Below the pieces are notes generated by a model that had not been told where the DNA came from, made no database searches, and was given only the letters and a program-made list of their open reading frames with translations. Below are positions 1 through 5,428 of a stretch of 5,428 nucleotides of DNA, in pieces (the first letter of the stretch is position 1; each line of letters begins with the position of its first letter). Source of the DNA: Saonia sp964398035 (GTDB lineage: Bacteria; Bacteroidota; Bacteroidia; Flavobacteriales; Flavobacteriaceae); NCBI GenBank assembly GCA_964398035.1, contig CAYNLI010000142.1, forward strand, positions 1 through 5,428, written 5' to 3'. The translations under genes were made by a program, and so were the position numbers.

Positions 1-21
1 CTATACGTTATACTTCTATAT

Positions 22-1845
22 CTATTCATCATTTTTTGTATTCGTTATCCAAGTATCTATTTTCTCTTCCAATAATACCAAAGGCAAACTGCCCGAGTTT
101 AATATTTGGTTATGAAACTCTTTAACAGCAAAAGAGTCCCCAAGAGCATCTTCTGCTTTTTTACGAAGTTCCCTAATTTTTAACTGTCCAATTTTATAAG
201 ACAATGCCTGTCCAGGTCCCACCATATAGCGTTCTATTTCAGAAATGATGCCCGCCTCTGATTCTGCCTCATGGTCCAAAGAATATTGAATGGCCTTCTC
301 ACGGGACCACCCCATGGCATGCATACCAGAATCTACCACTAGCCTAATTGCTCTATGCATTTCCGCACTCAACATTCCAAAATATTGATACGGATCTGTA
401 TACAGCCCCAATTCTTTTCCCAAAGATTCCGAATACAGGGCCCAACCTTCTACAAACACACCCATACCTTCTGCATGCTGAAAGGTTGGCAAGTTTTTAT
501 TCTCTTGTTGCAATGACAATTGGTAATGATGTCCTGGAATGGCTTCATGGAGAAACAATGATTCATCTTGAAACTTGTTATAGCTCTTTACATCAGGAAT
601 GGGCACATAAAAAGTCCCCGGTCTGGACCCATCTTTGGATCCTGCAAAATACTCCGCCGATGCTGATGCCTCTCTAAAAGCCTCAACCCTTCTCACCTCA
701 AAGTCAGCTTTTGGTTTTAAGTCAAAAAGTTTGCTCAAATTGTCCTTCATCCTATCATGGATATCATTAAAATTGGCAATTACTTGTTCTGCATCTGTAA
801 ATGGCATCTGTTCTGGACTGCTTCTCACAAAGTCAAAAAAAGTTTTCAAATCTCCCTTAAAACCAATCTCTTCCTTCACCTTTTCCATTTCAGCCGAAAT
901 CCGTTCCACTTCCTGTAGCCCCAAAGCATGTATCTCTGCTGCGGTCATATTAGTAGTGGTATGGTATTTTATTAGATATTGGTAGGCTTCTTGTCCATTT
1001 GGCAATGCGCCAATACCTGAAGTTTCTGTACCTACGGGCAAATATTTTTTAGTTAAAAACTGTTTTAATTCTGAATGGATTGGGTTCAGTTTGGCAACGA
1101 TCATCTCTTTATACACATTCTCCAAGTGACTTTTCTCTTCATCAGAAAAATCATCTGGCAACATTTTTATAGGACCATAAAATAAATGACTTTCAACATC
1201 CGCAACTATATATCCATCCAATTGGGTTATCAATCTTTTTATGATTGACTTGGGCATCACCACTCCCTTTTCCATGCCCTCTTCCATATTGGCAATGGCC
1301 GTTTGCAACCACTCCACATAATTATCCACTCGCTTTAACCAGTTTTCATAGTCGGTTACGGTTGTAAAAGGTTGTGCCCCTTTTCCACTTCCCAAAAGCC
1401 CTATTTCCAAGTGAAAGGAAAATATTTGGTTGATGGGCATCAATTCAAAATTGGGTAAATCGAACATAGGGGAAGCTATGGTTACCAAATCATTGGTCAA
1501 CCCTTCCTTTTTTATTTCACAGTCCCATTTCATTACACCCAAGCTTGACTTTTGCGATGCTGATAAAACTGACTCGTCAATACTAGCGATACGCTCCAAA
1601 AAAGTGGTATAGCTTTTTACTAATTTTTGTTGATGCTCATCAGATATATAATTGGGCAAATAATCATTGTAGGCGCCATCCCCAGAGCGGGTGGCCTCCA
1701 AAGGGTTTATTTCTAGTTTAAACTCATGAAAATCTGTAAAAAGGTTATCTAGAGCAACAATTGCATCCTCATTGACCGTGGGTTTTTCTTCTTTACAGCT
1801 ATATATAACAGTAAAAAGAGTCAATGCAAGCATCCGCAACTTCAT
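22..1845 (-). CDS. DUF885 family lipoprotein, putative zinc metallopeptidase
   Basis: This is a 607-residue protein of the DUF885 family, close to the usual full length. The N-terminus is a lipoprotein signal: Lys2 and Arg4, a hydrophobic stretch (about 5-16), then a lipobox V-I-Y-S-Cys17. K-E-E follows the Cys directly, resembling the K-(D/E)2 lipoprotein export signal of Flavobacteriia, so the protein is membrane anchored and may face outward. Family motifs sit in the C-terminal half: HEAIPGHH at 433-440, EGWALYSE at 466-473, and RYMVGPGQALSYKIG near 539-553. By analogy with HExxH peptidases, His433, Glu434 and a downstream His and Glu (near 439 and 466) could bind and activate a metal; this is inferred, since the spacing is H-E-x4-H rather than H-E-x2-H. 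The substrate is unknown, probably peptides. The ATG at 1845 is chosen because it begins a complete lipoprotein signal. It ends in TAG, so UAG is a true stop in this genome. It stands alone after a 251-bp gap. Confidence 0.93.
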   Translation of the reverse strand: MKLRMLALTLFTVIYSCKEEKPTVNEDAIVALDNLFTDFHEFKLEINPLEATRSGDGAYNDYLPNYISDEHQQKLVKSYTTFLERIASIDESVLSASQKSSLGVMKWDCEIKKEGLTNDLVTIASPMFDLPNFELMPINQIFSFHLEIGLLGSGKGAQPFTTVTDYENWLKRVDNYVEWLQTAIANMEEGMEKGVVMPKSIIKRLITQLDGYIVADVESHLFYGPIKMLPDDFSDEEKSHLENVYKEMIVAKLNPIHSELKQFLTKKYLPVGTETSGIGALPNGQEAYQYLIKYHTTTNMTAAEIHALGLQEVERISAEMEKVKEEIGFKGDLKTFFDFVRSSPEQMPFTDAEQVIANFNDIHDRMKDNLSKLFDLKPKADFEVRRVEAFREASASAEYFAGSKDGSRPGTFYVPIPDVKSYNKFQDESLFLHEAIPGHHYQLSLQQENKNLPTFQHAEGMGVFVEGWALYSESLGKELGLYTDPYQYFGMLSAEMHRAIRLVVDSGMHAMGWSREKAIQYSLDHEAESEAGIISEIERYMVGPGQALSYKIGQLKIRELRKKAEDALGDSFAVKEFHNQILNSGSLPLVLLEEKIDTWITNTKNDE

Positions 1846-1861
1846 ATACTTTGATTTTACT

Positions 1862-1869
1862 CAAATTTA
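1862..1869 (-). promoter_or_regulatory. Possible Bacteroidota -7 element upstream of the DUF885 gene
   Basis: Read on the minus strand, this is TAAATTTG, a full match to the Bacteroidota -7 consensus TAnnTTTG. It lies 16 bases before the ATG of the DUF885 lipoprotein, which would give a short leader of roughly ten bases. I see no good -33 TTTG about 20 bases further upstream; the nearest candidate is TTTC. In AT-rich DNA such an 8-mer can occur by chance, so this is a position-based suggestion only. Confidence 0.35.
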
Positions 1870-1885
1870 AGGAAATTAAGAAGAT

Positions 1886-1912
1886 GAAACGGTGTTCATA
1901 AAAAACTGTTTC
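1886..1912. promoter_or_regulatory. Imperfect inverted repeat upstream of the DUF885 promoter candidate
   Basis: GAAACGGT (1886-1893) can pair with ACTGTTTC (1905-1912) as an eight-pair stem with one G-T wobble around an 11-base AT-rich loop. It sits just upstream of the candidate -7 element, where an operator could lie. It could also be a weak hairpin in RNA read through from the pseudouridine synthase gene. There is no uninterrupted T-run directly after it on either strand, so it does not look like a classic intrinsic terminator. Confidence 0.25.
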
Positions 1913-1970
1913 TAGATGCTAATTTTCAATGCGATGTCTAGGGATTTTACTTGAAAGACCTTTCAACTTT

Positions 1971-2010
1971 ACTTCGACTCCGATCAGCACAGGCAGCTCA
2001 AGGTGACATA
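1971..2010. repeat. Degenerate copy of a flavobacterial-type intergenic hairpin repeat
   Basis: This 40-base stretch lies in the gap between the pseudouridine synthase and DUF885 genes. It is visibly more GC-rich than the DNA around it. Its reverse complement carries GTCACCTTGAGC and, further on, GAGTCGAAG. The repeat at 3018-3047 has GTCACCTCGAGC followed by GAAGTCGAGAGG, so the two share a GTCACCTyGAGC end and a TCGA-containing second arm. Here the arms are longer apart and several pairs are lost, as in an eroded copy. Function is unknown; such elements are commonly dispersed, non-coding and REP-like. Confidence 0.5.
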
Positions 2011-2096
2011 TGAACTTTAAGCAATCTATTTCTTCATTTCCCCAGTATCGTAATTTAACAAAAGGAAAAAAACTATGAGTGAATTAGTACTGCTTA

Positions 2097-2990
2097 TTAT
2101 CCAAACAACTTCCTAAACTTTTCAGGACACTCTTTCTCTACCCGCATTTTTTCTTTGGTAAAGGGATGTGTAAATTCTAAAGAAAAAGCATGGAGGTACA
2201 TGCCTTTTCCTTTTAAAACTAAGCCTTCCATACCATATACCGCATCACCTAAAACGGGATTCCCAATGGCTGTCAAATGTTTTCTTAACTGGTGTCGTCT
2301 ACCAGTTTCGGGGGATAGTTGCGCCAAATTTAAAAATCCAAACCGTTTAGAAGGTACTGTTGCAAGGACTTTATAAAAAGACAGCGCATCTTTACCGTCT
2401 ACCTTAATATCTATACTTCCATTTTCTTGCATATCACCAATAGTGACCGCTAGATAGGTTTTTGAAATCTCTTTGTTTTCAAACAATTTATTCAATGCCA
2501 AAATACTGGCGGTTGTTTTTCCAACCAGTAAAAGACCTGTGGTGGGATAATCCAAACGATGTACAGGTTGTGGGTGTACGGCATCTCCCAGCTCACTTTT
2601 CTTAAGATTTTGTTGCAAGCCATTGGCAACCGTTTTAAAAGCATTGCCACTGGTCAATATACCCGCTGGTTTGTTGATAATGGCTAAGTAATCATCCTCA
2701 TACACTACTTCTAAATTGAGCAGCAACTTTCTTTTCCCCTTGAGAGGAGTTGAGAGGTTTATTGCAATTTCTGGATTGTAGGTAATTACCTCATTCCCCT
2801 TGATAAACATGGCCGTAGTTGCAATTTTTCCATCAACAAAAAGCAATTTCTTTTTAATGGCTTTCTTTAAAGCAGATTTGGTAGCAATGGTGGTAAAAAT
2901 ACCCACACCATATTCCTGTAATCGGATTGGAATTTCTTGTAAGGGAGCAATATGCGTTTCTATAAGAGGTGTTTTTAATTGATACAGCAA
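2097..2990 (-). CDS. RluA-family RNA pseudouridine synthase
   Basis: This 297-residue cytoplasmic enzyme converts specific uridines in rRNA or tRNA to pseudouridine. Residues about 22-72 look like an S4-type RNA-binding segment (RLQEYGVGIF through VDGKIATTAMFIKGNEVI). The catalytic domain follows, with family motifs in order: INKPAG at 106-111, HRLDYPTTGLL at 144-154 with the catalytic Asp147, TGRRHQLRKHL at 229-239, and GNPVLGDAVYG at 243-253. These fix the RluA family, but the target uridine cannot be read from sequence, so no gene symbol is given. The start is unusual: the frame opens with TTG at 2990, an in-frame TAA lies five codons upstream, and the first in-frame ATG is codon 61, inside the S4-like segment. 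TTG is therefore the best visible start, although a start a few codons later at another non-ATG codon is possible. The gene ends in TAA and follows the OmpA pseudogene after 55 bp, with a hairpin between. Confidence 0.93.
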   Translation of the reverse strand: MLYQLKTPLIETHIAPLQEIPIRLQEYGVGIFTTIATKSALKKAIKKKLLFVDGKIATTAMFIKGNEVITYNPEIAINLSTPLKGKRKLLLNLEVVYEDDYLAIINKPAGILTSGNAFKTVANGLQQNLKKSELGDAVHPQPVHRLDYPTTGLLLVGKTTASILALNKLFENKEISKTYLAVTIGDMQENGSIDIKVDGKDALSFYKVLATVPSKRFGFLNLAQLSPETGRRHQLRKHLTAIGNPVLGDAVYGMEGLVLKGKGMYLHAFSLEFTHPFTKEKMRVEKECPEKFRKLFG

Positions 2991-3017
2991 TTTAGGGAAT
3001 ATTTAAAAATAACTAAC

Positions 3018-3047
3018 AGTCACCTCGAGCGAAGTCGAGAGGTCTTT
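3018..3047. repeat. Intergenic hairpin repeat, possible transcription barrier
   Basis: CTCGA (3024-3028) and TCGAG (3035-3039) form a perfect five-pair stem around a six-base loop. With a two-base bulge the stem can extend to ACC/GGT on the outside. The element starts at the stop codon of the OmpA pseudogene and ends before the pseudouridine synthase start. On the minus strand it is followed, about ten bases later, by TTAGTTATTTTT, so a weak terminator is possible, although the T-run is neither immediate nor uninterrupted. A related degenerate copy lies at 1971-2010, which suggests a dispersed repeat family rather than a gene-specific site. Confidence 0.55.
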
Positions 3048-3309
3048 AGTTTCTTTTTGTGATAACAAATTCCGCACGGCGGTTTTGTTGTCGTCCCTCC
3101 TCAGTATCATTCTCTGCCACTGGTTGTTCCCCGCCATGACCTTGCCAACTCACTTGGTTTTTGTGCATTCCCAATTCAATTAAATATTTTCCTACTGCCT
3201 TTGCACGATTATTGGAAAGCCCTCGGTTATGTCCTTTAGCCCCTTGGCTATCCGTATGCCCGTGAATGGTGATGTGCAAGGTTTCATCATGCCTTATTTC
3301 ATTGTACAA
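3046..3309 (-). CDS. OmpA-like peptidoglycan-binding domain, 3' remnant of the interrupted gene
   Basis: This 87-codon open stretch carries almost a whole OmpA C-terminal domain: HGHTD followed by G, then LSNNRAKAV, GHGGEQP, and the closing GRQQNRRAEF. The Asp of HTD and the Arg of LSNNRA match the pair that binds diaminopimelate in characterised OmpA domains. The frame could formally start at a TTG only two codons after the TAG, so re-initiation is conceivable. Such a product would lack any signal peptide and would stay in the cytoplasm, away from peptidoglycan. I therefore read it as the tail of the disrupted gene and not as an independent gene. Confidence 0.45.
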   Translation of the reverse strand: MYNEIRHDETLHITIHGHTDSQGAKGHNRGLSNNRAKAVGKYLIELGMHKNQVSWQGHGGEQPVAENDTEEGRQQNRRAEFVITKRN

Positions 3310-3315
3310 CTGTTG

Positions 3316-4143
3316 CTAACTTTGCTGGGCGGTTTTCTGGAGTTTATACTCATCAAACAGAAACAATACCTTTTCAAATACATTGGTCTTGTCCAGCTCC
3401 AATGTCGCGCTAATCTTATTTGGATTCTCTGGTAGCACCGAAACCAAATCCACATAATAATAAGCGCCTTTCTTTACCTTTTTGCCAATTTTATGGCGCC
3501 TGGTAGCTGCATTATTTTTATAGTTTCCTAGAATCAAAAAATTCTCTGTACCCTTGGCTACCATTTCTGTACTAACCAATGTCCATGTGTCCTTATCATT
3601 ATAGAAAGCAGCACTTTCAATATATATCATATGATAGGTATTATCCTTAATTTTATAGCGTTGCTGCCCAGAAAGCACTTTCTTGGTGGACAATTGTAAT
3701 TTTTGCTCAGAAAACAAAACACCAAAATCTCGAATGGCCATATCAGATTCATCTGCCCAACTGATGTAAAAAGAAACGGTGTATTTTTCACCTTTTATCA
3801 AGGTGGTTTTTAATTCTGCTTGGATGTACTCACGGTATTCATTGGGCGCATGCATATAGAGCCCCACATAACCCTGTCCAAAATCTGCCCCTTGGCTACC
3901 ATTGAAATTTTTTGGTGCACCCATAATAGTACTACAGGTGTTAAAATAATCGGTACTTCCACCTGTTGGGGAAGACCAATAACGGACATCCTCCCCAAAA
4001 TTACCCATGCTTTTGGGGCACTCCATATACTCCTCAAAGCTGGGGTTTTTTACTAGATTTTGACCCACAACCAATACGCACTGAAAAAGGCACAGTACCT
4101 TAATTGCAATACTCCTTGTTTTTTTGTCAAAAACAGCCTTCAT
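3316..4143 (-). CDS. Truncated OmpA-family protein, exported N-terminal module only
   Basis: This is the part of the interrupted gene that would be translated normally: 275 residues from an ATG at 4143. Basic residues K7, K8 and R10 and a hydrophobic run (about 12-26) form a signal peptide, with likely cleavage near VVGQ before N29. The mature protein opens with NLVKNPSFEEY. This start is typical of Bacteroidota extracytoplasmic modules expected to fold as a carbohydrate-binding-like jelly roll; the fold and any ligand are inferences. DYFNTC, NGSQ, YREYIQAEL and AKGTENF are shared with the neighbour, as are two cysteines (42 and 70), which could form a disulfide. The linker (about 240-275) ends where the OmpA domain is just beginning, so the truncated protein should be exported but released from the cell wall, or degraded. 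The gene lies 69 bp downstream of its paralogue and is probably cotranscribed with it. Confidence 0.6.
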   Translation of the reverse strand: MKAVFDKKTRSIAIKVLCLFQCVLVVGQNLVKNPSFEEYMECPKSMGNFGEDVRYWSSPTGGSTDYFNTCSTIMGAPKNFNGSQGADFGQGYVGLYMHAPNEYREYIQAELKTTLIKGEKYTVSFYISWADESDMAIRDFGVLFSEQKLQLSTKKVLSGQQRYKIKDNTYHMIYIESAAFYNDKDTWTLVSTEMVAKGTENFLILGNYKNNAATRRHKIGKKVKKGAYYYVDLVSVLPENPNKISATLELDKTNVFEKVLFLFDEYKLQKTAQQS

Positions 4144-4212
4144 AAATTAAAAACTATTGATTCCTTAAAATTAAGACATCTAGAAATAGAAGTTTATGTA
4201 CTTGCGGTGTAT

Positions 4213-5355
4213 TTAATTATCTTCCTCAAACACAGTTTCTGATAGGGCGTTATTTTCATATTTTTTACTTGAGCCGTTCTTGGTCAACACAAATTCTGCC
4301 CTACGGTTTTTTTGCCTACCAATATTAGTTCCATTTGTAGCAACAGGATGACGATTTCCCTTCCCTTTCCAGCTAATTCTGTGCAAAGCAATACCTTTGT
4401 CTATCAAATAATCTGCAACTTCTTTTGCCCTGTTGTTAGAAAGTTTCTGATTGTGCTGTTCTCCTCCCCTATTGTCTGTATGGGCAAATATGCTTACAAA
4501 TAGAGATGGGTCCTCTTTTAGTCTTATACATAGGTTCTGTAAACTTTCACTGTACTTTTTTTGAAGGTCATATTTATCTGTTATAAACTCCACATCATTA
4601 AAAACGTACACCTTGTTCAATTTATACTCTTCTATTGTCTCTACATGTTTGATAAAGGTCACGGATACCATGTCCAAATAATAATAAGCGGCCTTTCTTC
4701 CTTTTCCATTCTTTTTCTCATGTAACTTGGTCAGTGAGTTACTTTTAAAATTACCCAACGTAATAAAATTTTCCGTGCCCTTTGCCATGAATTCGGCAGA
4801 AATCAAGGTCCAATCCAATCTATCTTGATAGAACCCAGAGCTGGATTTTCTCACAAAATTATAGGAATTGCCATTTTTACTGCCATTTACAAGTCTTGTC
4901 AAAGGTTTCTTTGTAGCCTCTATAACTCTTTTACTAGAAAAAAGAACTTCAAAATCTTTAATTGCAAAATCAGATTTATCAGATAAACTAATGTAGAATG
5001 ATATGTTATATACGCTGCCTTTTTTTAAGGTTTCTAAAAGTTCTGCCTGCAAGTATTCCCTATAATCATTTGGGGCATACATGTACAGGCCTGCATAACC
5101 TTCTCCAAATTTTGCTGCTTGTGAACCATTAAAATTGTTGGGGACTCCCATAGAACTGCTACAGGTGTTAAAATAATCCGTAGTTCCAAAGGTTGAAACA
5201 GACCAGCTTTTTACATCTTGGGACAGATTACCCATTTCTTCAGGGCAATTGTTATTCAACTCAAAACTAGGATTTTTGACCAGGTTCTGACCAATGGCCA
5301 AAATAGGCAAGATGCAAACCAAAATGGAGGTAATGTAATTTTTAACCAATAACAT
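4213..5355 (-). CDS. OmpA-family protein with N-terminal jelly-roll-like module
   Basis: This intact 380-residue exported protein probably tethers an N-terminal module to peptidoglycan. A signal peptide spans about 1-22 (Lys5, hydrophobic 8-21, likely cleavage around A-I-G-Q). Residues about 24-235 form the 'NLVKNPSFE' module, with DYFNTC at 60-65, NGSQ at 76-79, YREYLQAEL at 98-106 and AKGTENF at 191-197; Cys37 and Cys65 are conserved in the paralogue. A linker leads to an OmpA C-terminal domain (about 248-357): HTD at 292-294, LSNNRA at 305-310 and GRQKNRRAEF at 346-355. Asp294 and Arg309 match the diaminopimelate-binding pair of known OmpA domains. After that domain comes a polar tail of about 20 residues, first basic (SSKK), then acidic (EEDN), which the paralogue lacks. 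It carries neither an outer-membrane barrel nor a visible type IX sorting domain. The ATG at 5355 is well placed before the signal peptide. What the N-terminal module binds is unknown. Confidence 0.9.
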   Translation of the reverse strand: MLLVKNYITSILVCILPILAIGQNLVKNPSFELNNNCPEEMGNLSQDVKSWSVSTFGTTDYFNTCSSSMGVPNNFNGSQAAKFGEGYAGLYMYAPNDYREYLQAELLETLKKGSVYNISFYISLSDKSDFAIKDFEVLFSSKRVIEATKKPLTRLVNGSKNGNSYNFVRKSSSGFYQDRLDWTLISAEFMAKGTENFITLGNFKSNSLTKLHEKKNGKGRKAAYYYLDMVSVTFIKHVETIEEYKLNKVYVFNDVEFITDKYDLQKKYSESLQNLCIRLKEDPSLFVSIFAHTDNRGGEQHNQKLSNNRAKEVADYLIDKGIALHRISWKGKGNRHPVATNGTNIGRQKNRRAEFVLTKNGSSKKYENNALSETVFEEDN

Positions 5356-5428
5356 TATTTTAAAATTCTAATCTTTTTCTTATACCACTACTACTAACCT
5401 GAGTTCGATTAATAATATTTGATTTTTA

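Larger units (their letters stand above)
3046..4143 (-). pseudogene. OmpA-family protein gene interrupted by an in-frame TAG
   Basis: Read through, this is a 365-codon gene with the same architecture as its upstream neighbour at 4213-5355: signal peptide, N-terminal 'NLVKNPSFE' module and C-terminal OmpA-like peptidoglycan-binding domain. One TAG (3318-3316) replaces codon 276. There is no frameshift: the codons before it (L-Q-K-T-A-Q-Q-S) and after it (Q-Q-L-Y-N-E-I) stay in one frame and align without gaps to the neighbour's L-Q-K-K-Y-S-E-S-L-Q-N-L-C-I-R-L. The stop falls on a Leu there (TTA in the neighbour); TTG to TAG would need one base change. Everything downstream, including the HTD and LSNNRA motifs and the normal TAA end, is preserved, so the lesion is very recent or an error in the sequence. 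UAG is also the normal stop of the DUF885 gene, so genome-wide recoding is unlikely. If the stop is real, the product loses its cell-wall anchor. Confidence 0.85.

Noticed and set aside
348..985. Plus-strand open frames opposite the DUF885 gene
   Set aside because: They lie antisense to a well-supported gene, have low-complexity or unconvincing composition and show no recognisable motif or start context.
1877..1900. A tiny minus-strand leader peptide (ATG, seven codons, then TAA) upstream of the DUF885 gene
   Set aside because: It lies upstream of the candidate promoter and has no regulatory codon pattern, so chance is the simpler explanation.
3018..3047. A strong rho-independent terminator after the OmpA pseudogene
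   Set aside because: The stem is short and the T-rich stretch begins some ten bases after it and is interrupted, so I list it as a repeat with only possible barrier activity.
3316..3318. UAG as a recoded sense codon (pyrrolysine-like or genome-wide reassignment)
   Set aside because: The DUF885 gene in the same window ends naturally in TAG right after its expected C-terminus, and no recoding machinery is visible here.
3301..3330. A frameshift or programmed frameshift joining the two OmpA halves
   Set aside because: Both halves are in the same frame; only the TAG codon separates them, so no shift is needed.
4144..4212. A separate promoter for the second OmpA gene in the 69-bp gap
   Set aside because: Only a TAATTTTA string resembles the -7 consensus, without the final G or a -33 partner, so cotranscription with the first copy is more likely.
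3820..4242. Plus-strand open frames opposite the interrupted OmpA gene and the gap before it
   Set aside because: They mirror the coding strand of the OmpA gene and have no family motifs; one only runs over the short intergenic gap.

Overview
The window looks like part of a Bacteroidota genome, most likely from the marine/soil Flavobacteriaceae. The evidence is AT-rich DNA, no Shine-Dalgarno sequences at the starts, a possible TAnnTTTG-type -7 promoter element, a lipoprotein whose lipobox Cys is followed by a Lys-Glu-Glu surface-export-like motif, and OmpA-type proteins with the Bacteroidota-typical 'NLVKNPSFE' N-terminal module. All real genes lie on the minus strand, so transcription runs from position 5428 towards 1. 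I see no RNA gene, insertion sequence, CRISPR array or phage gene.

In transcription order: (1) 5355-4213 is an intact 380-residue exported OmpA-family protein, with a signal peptide, an N-terminal jelly-roll-like module and a C-terminal peptidoglycan-binding domain. (2) After 69 bp, 4143-3046 is a tandem paralogue of it, interrupted by one in-frame TAG at 3318-3316. The reading frame on both sides is otherwise intact and aligns without gaps to the first copy through this region, so this is a very young pseudogene, a sequencing error, or a gene needing suppression. (3) After a 55-bp gap holding a hairpin repeat, 2990-2097 is an RluA-family RNA pseudouridine synthase with an apparent TTG start. 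(4) After a 251-bp gap holding a second, degenerate repeat copy, a small dyad and a possible promoter, 1845-22 is a 607-residue DUF885-family lipoprotein, a putative metallopeptidase.

The two OmpA genes form one functional unit by duplication, probably anchoring an extracytoplasmic module to peptidoglycan. The pseudouridine synthase and the DUF885 lipoprotein are separate housekeeping or degradative genes that share only orientation. I do not see a new multi-gene system. The most notable points are the decaying tandem OmpA paralogue, the related repeats on both sides of the pseudouridine synthase, and the probable surface display of the DUF885 protein.
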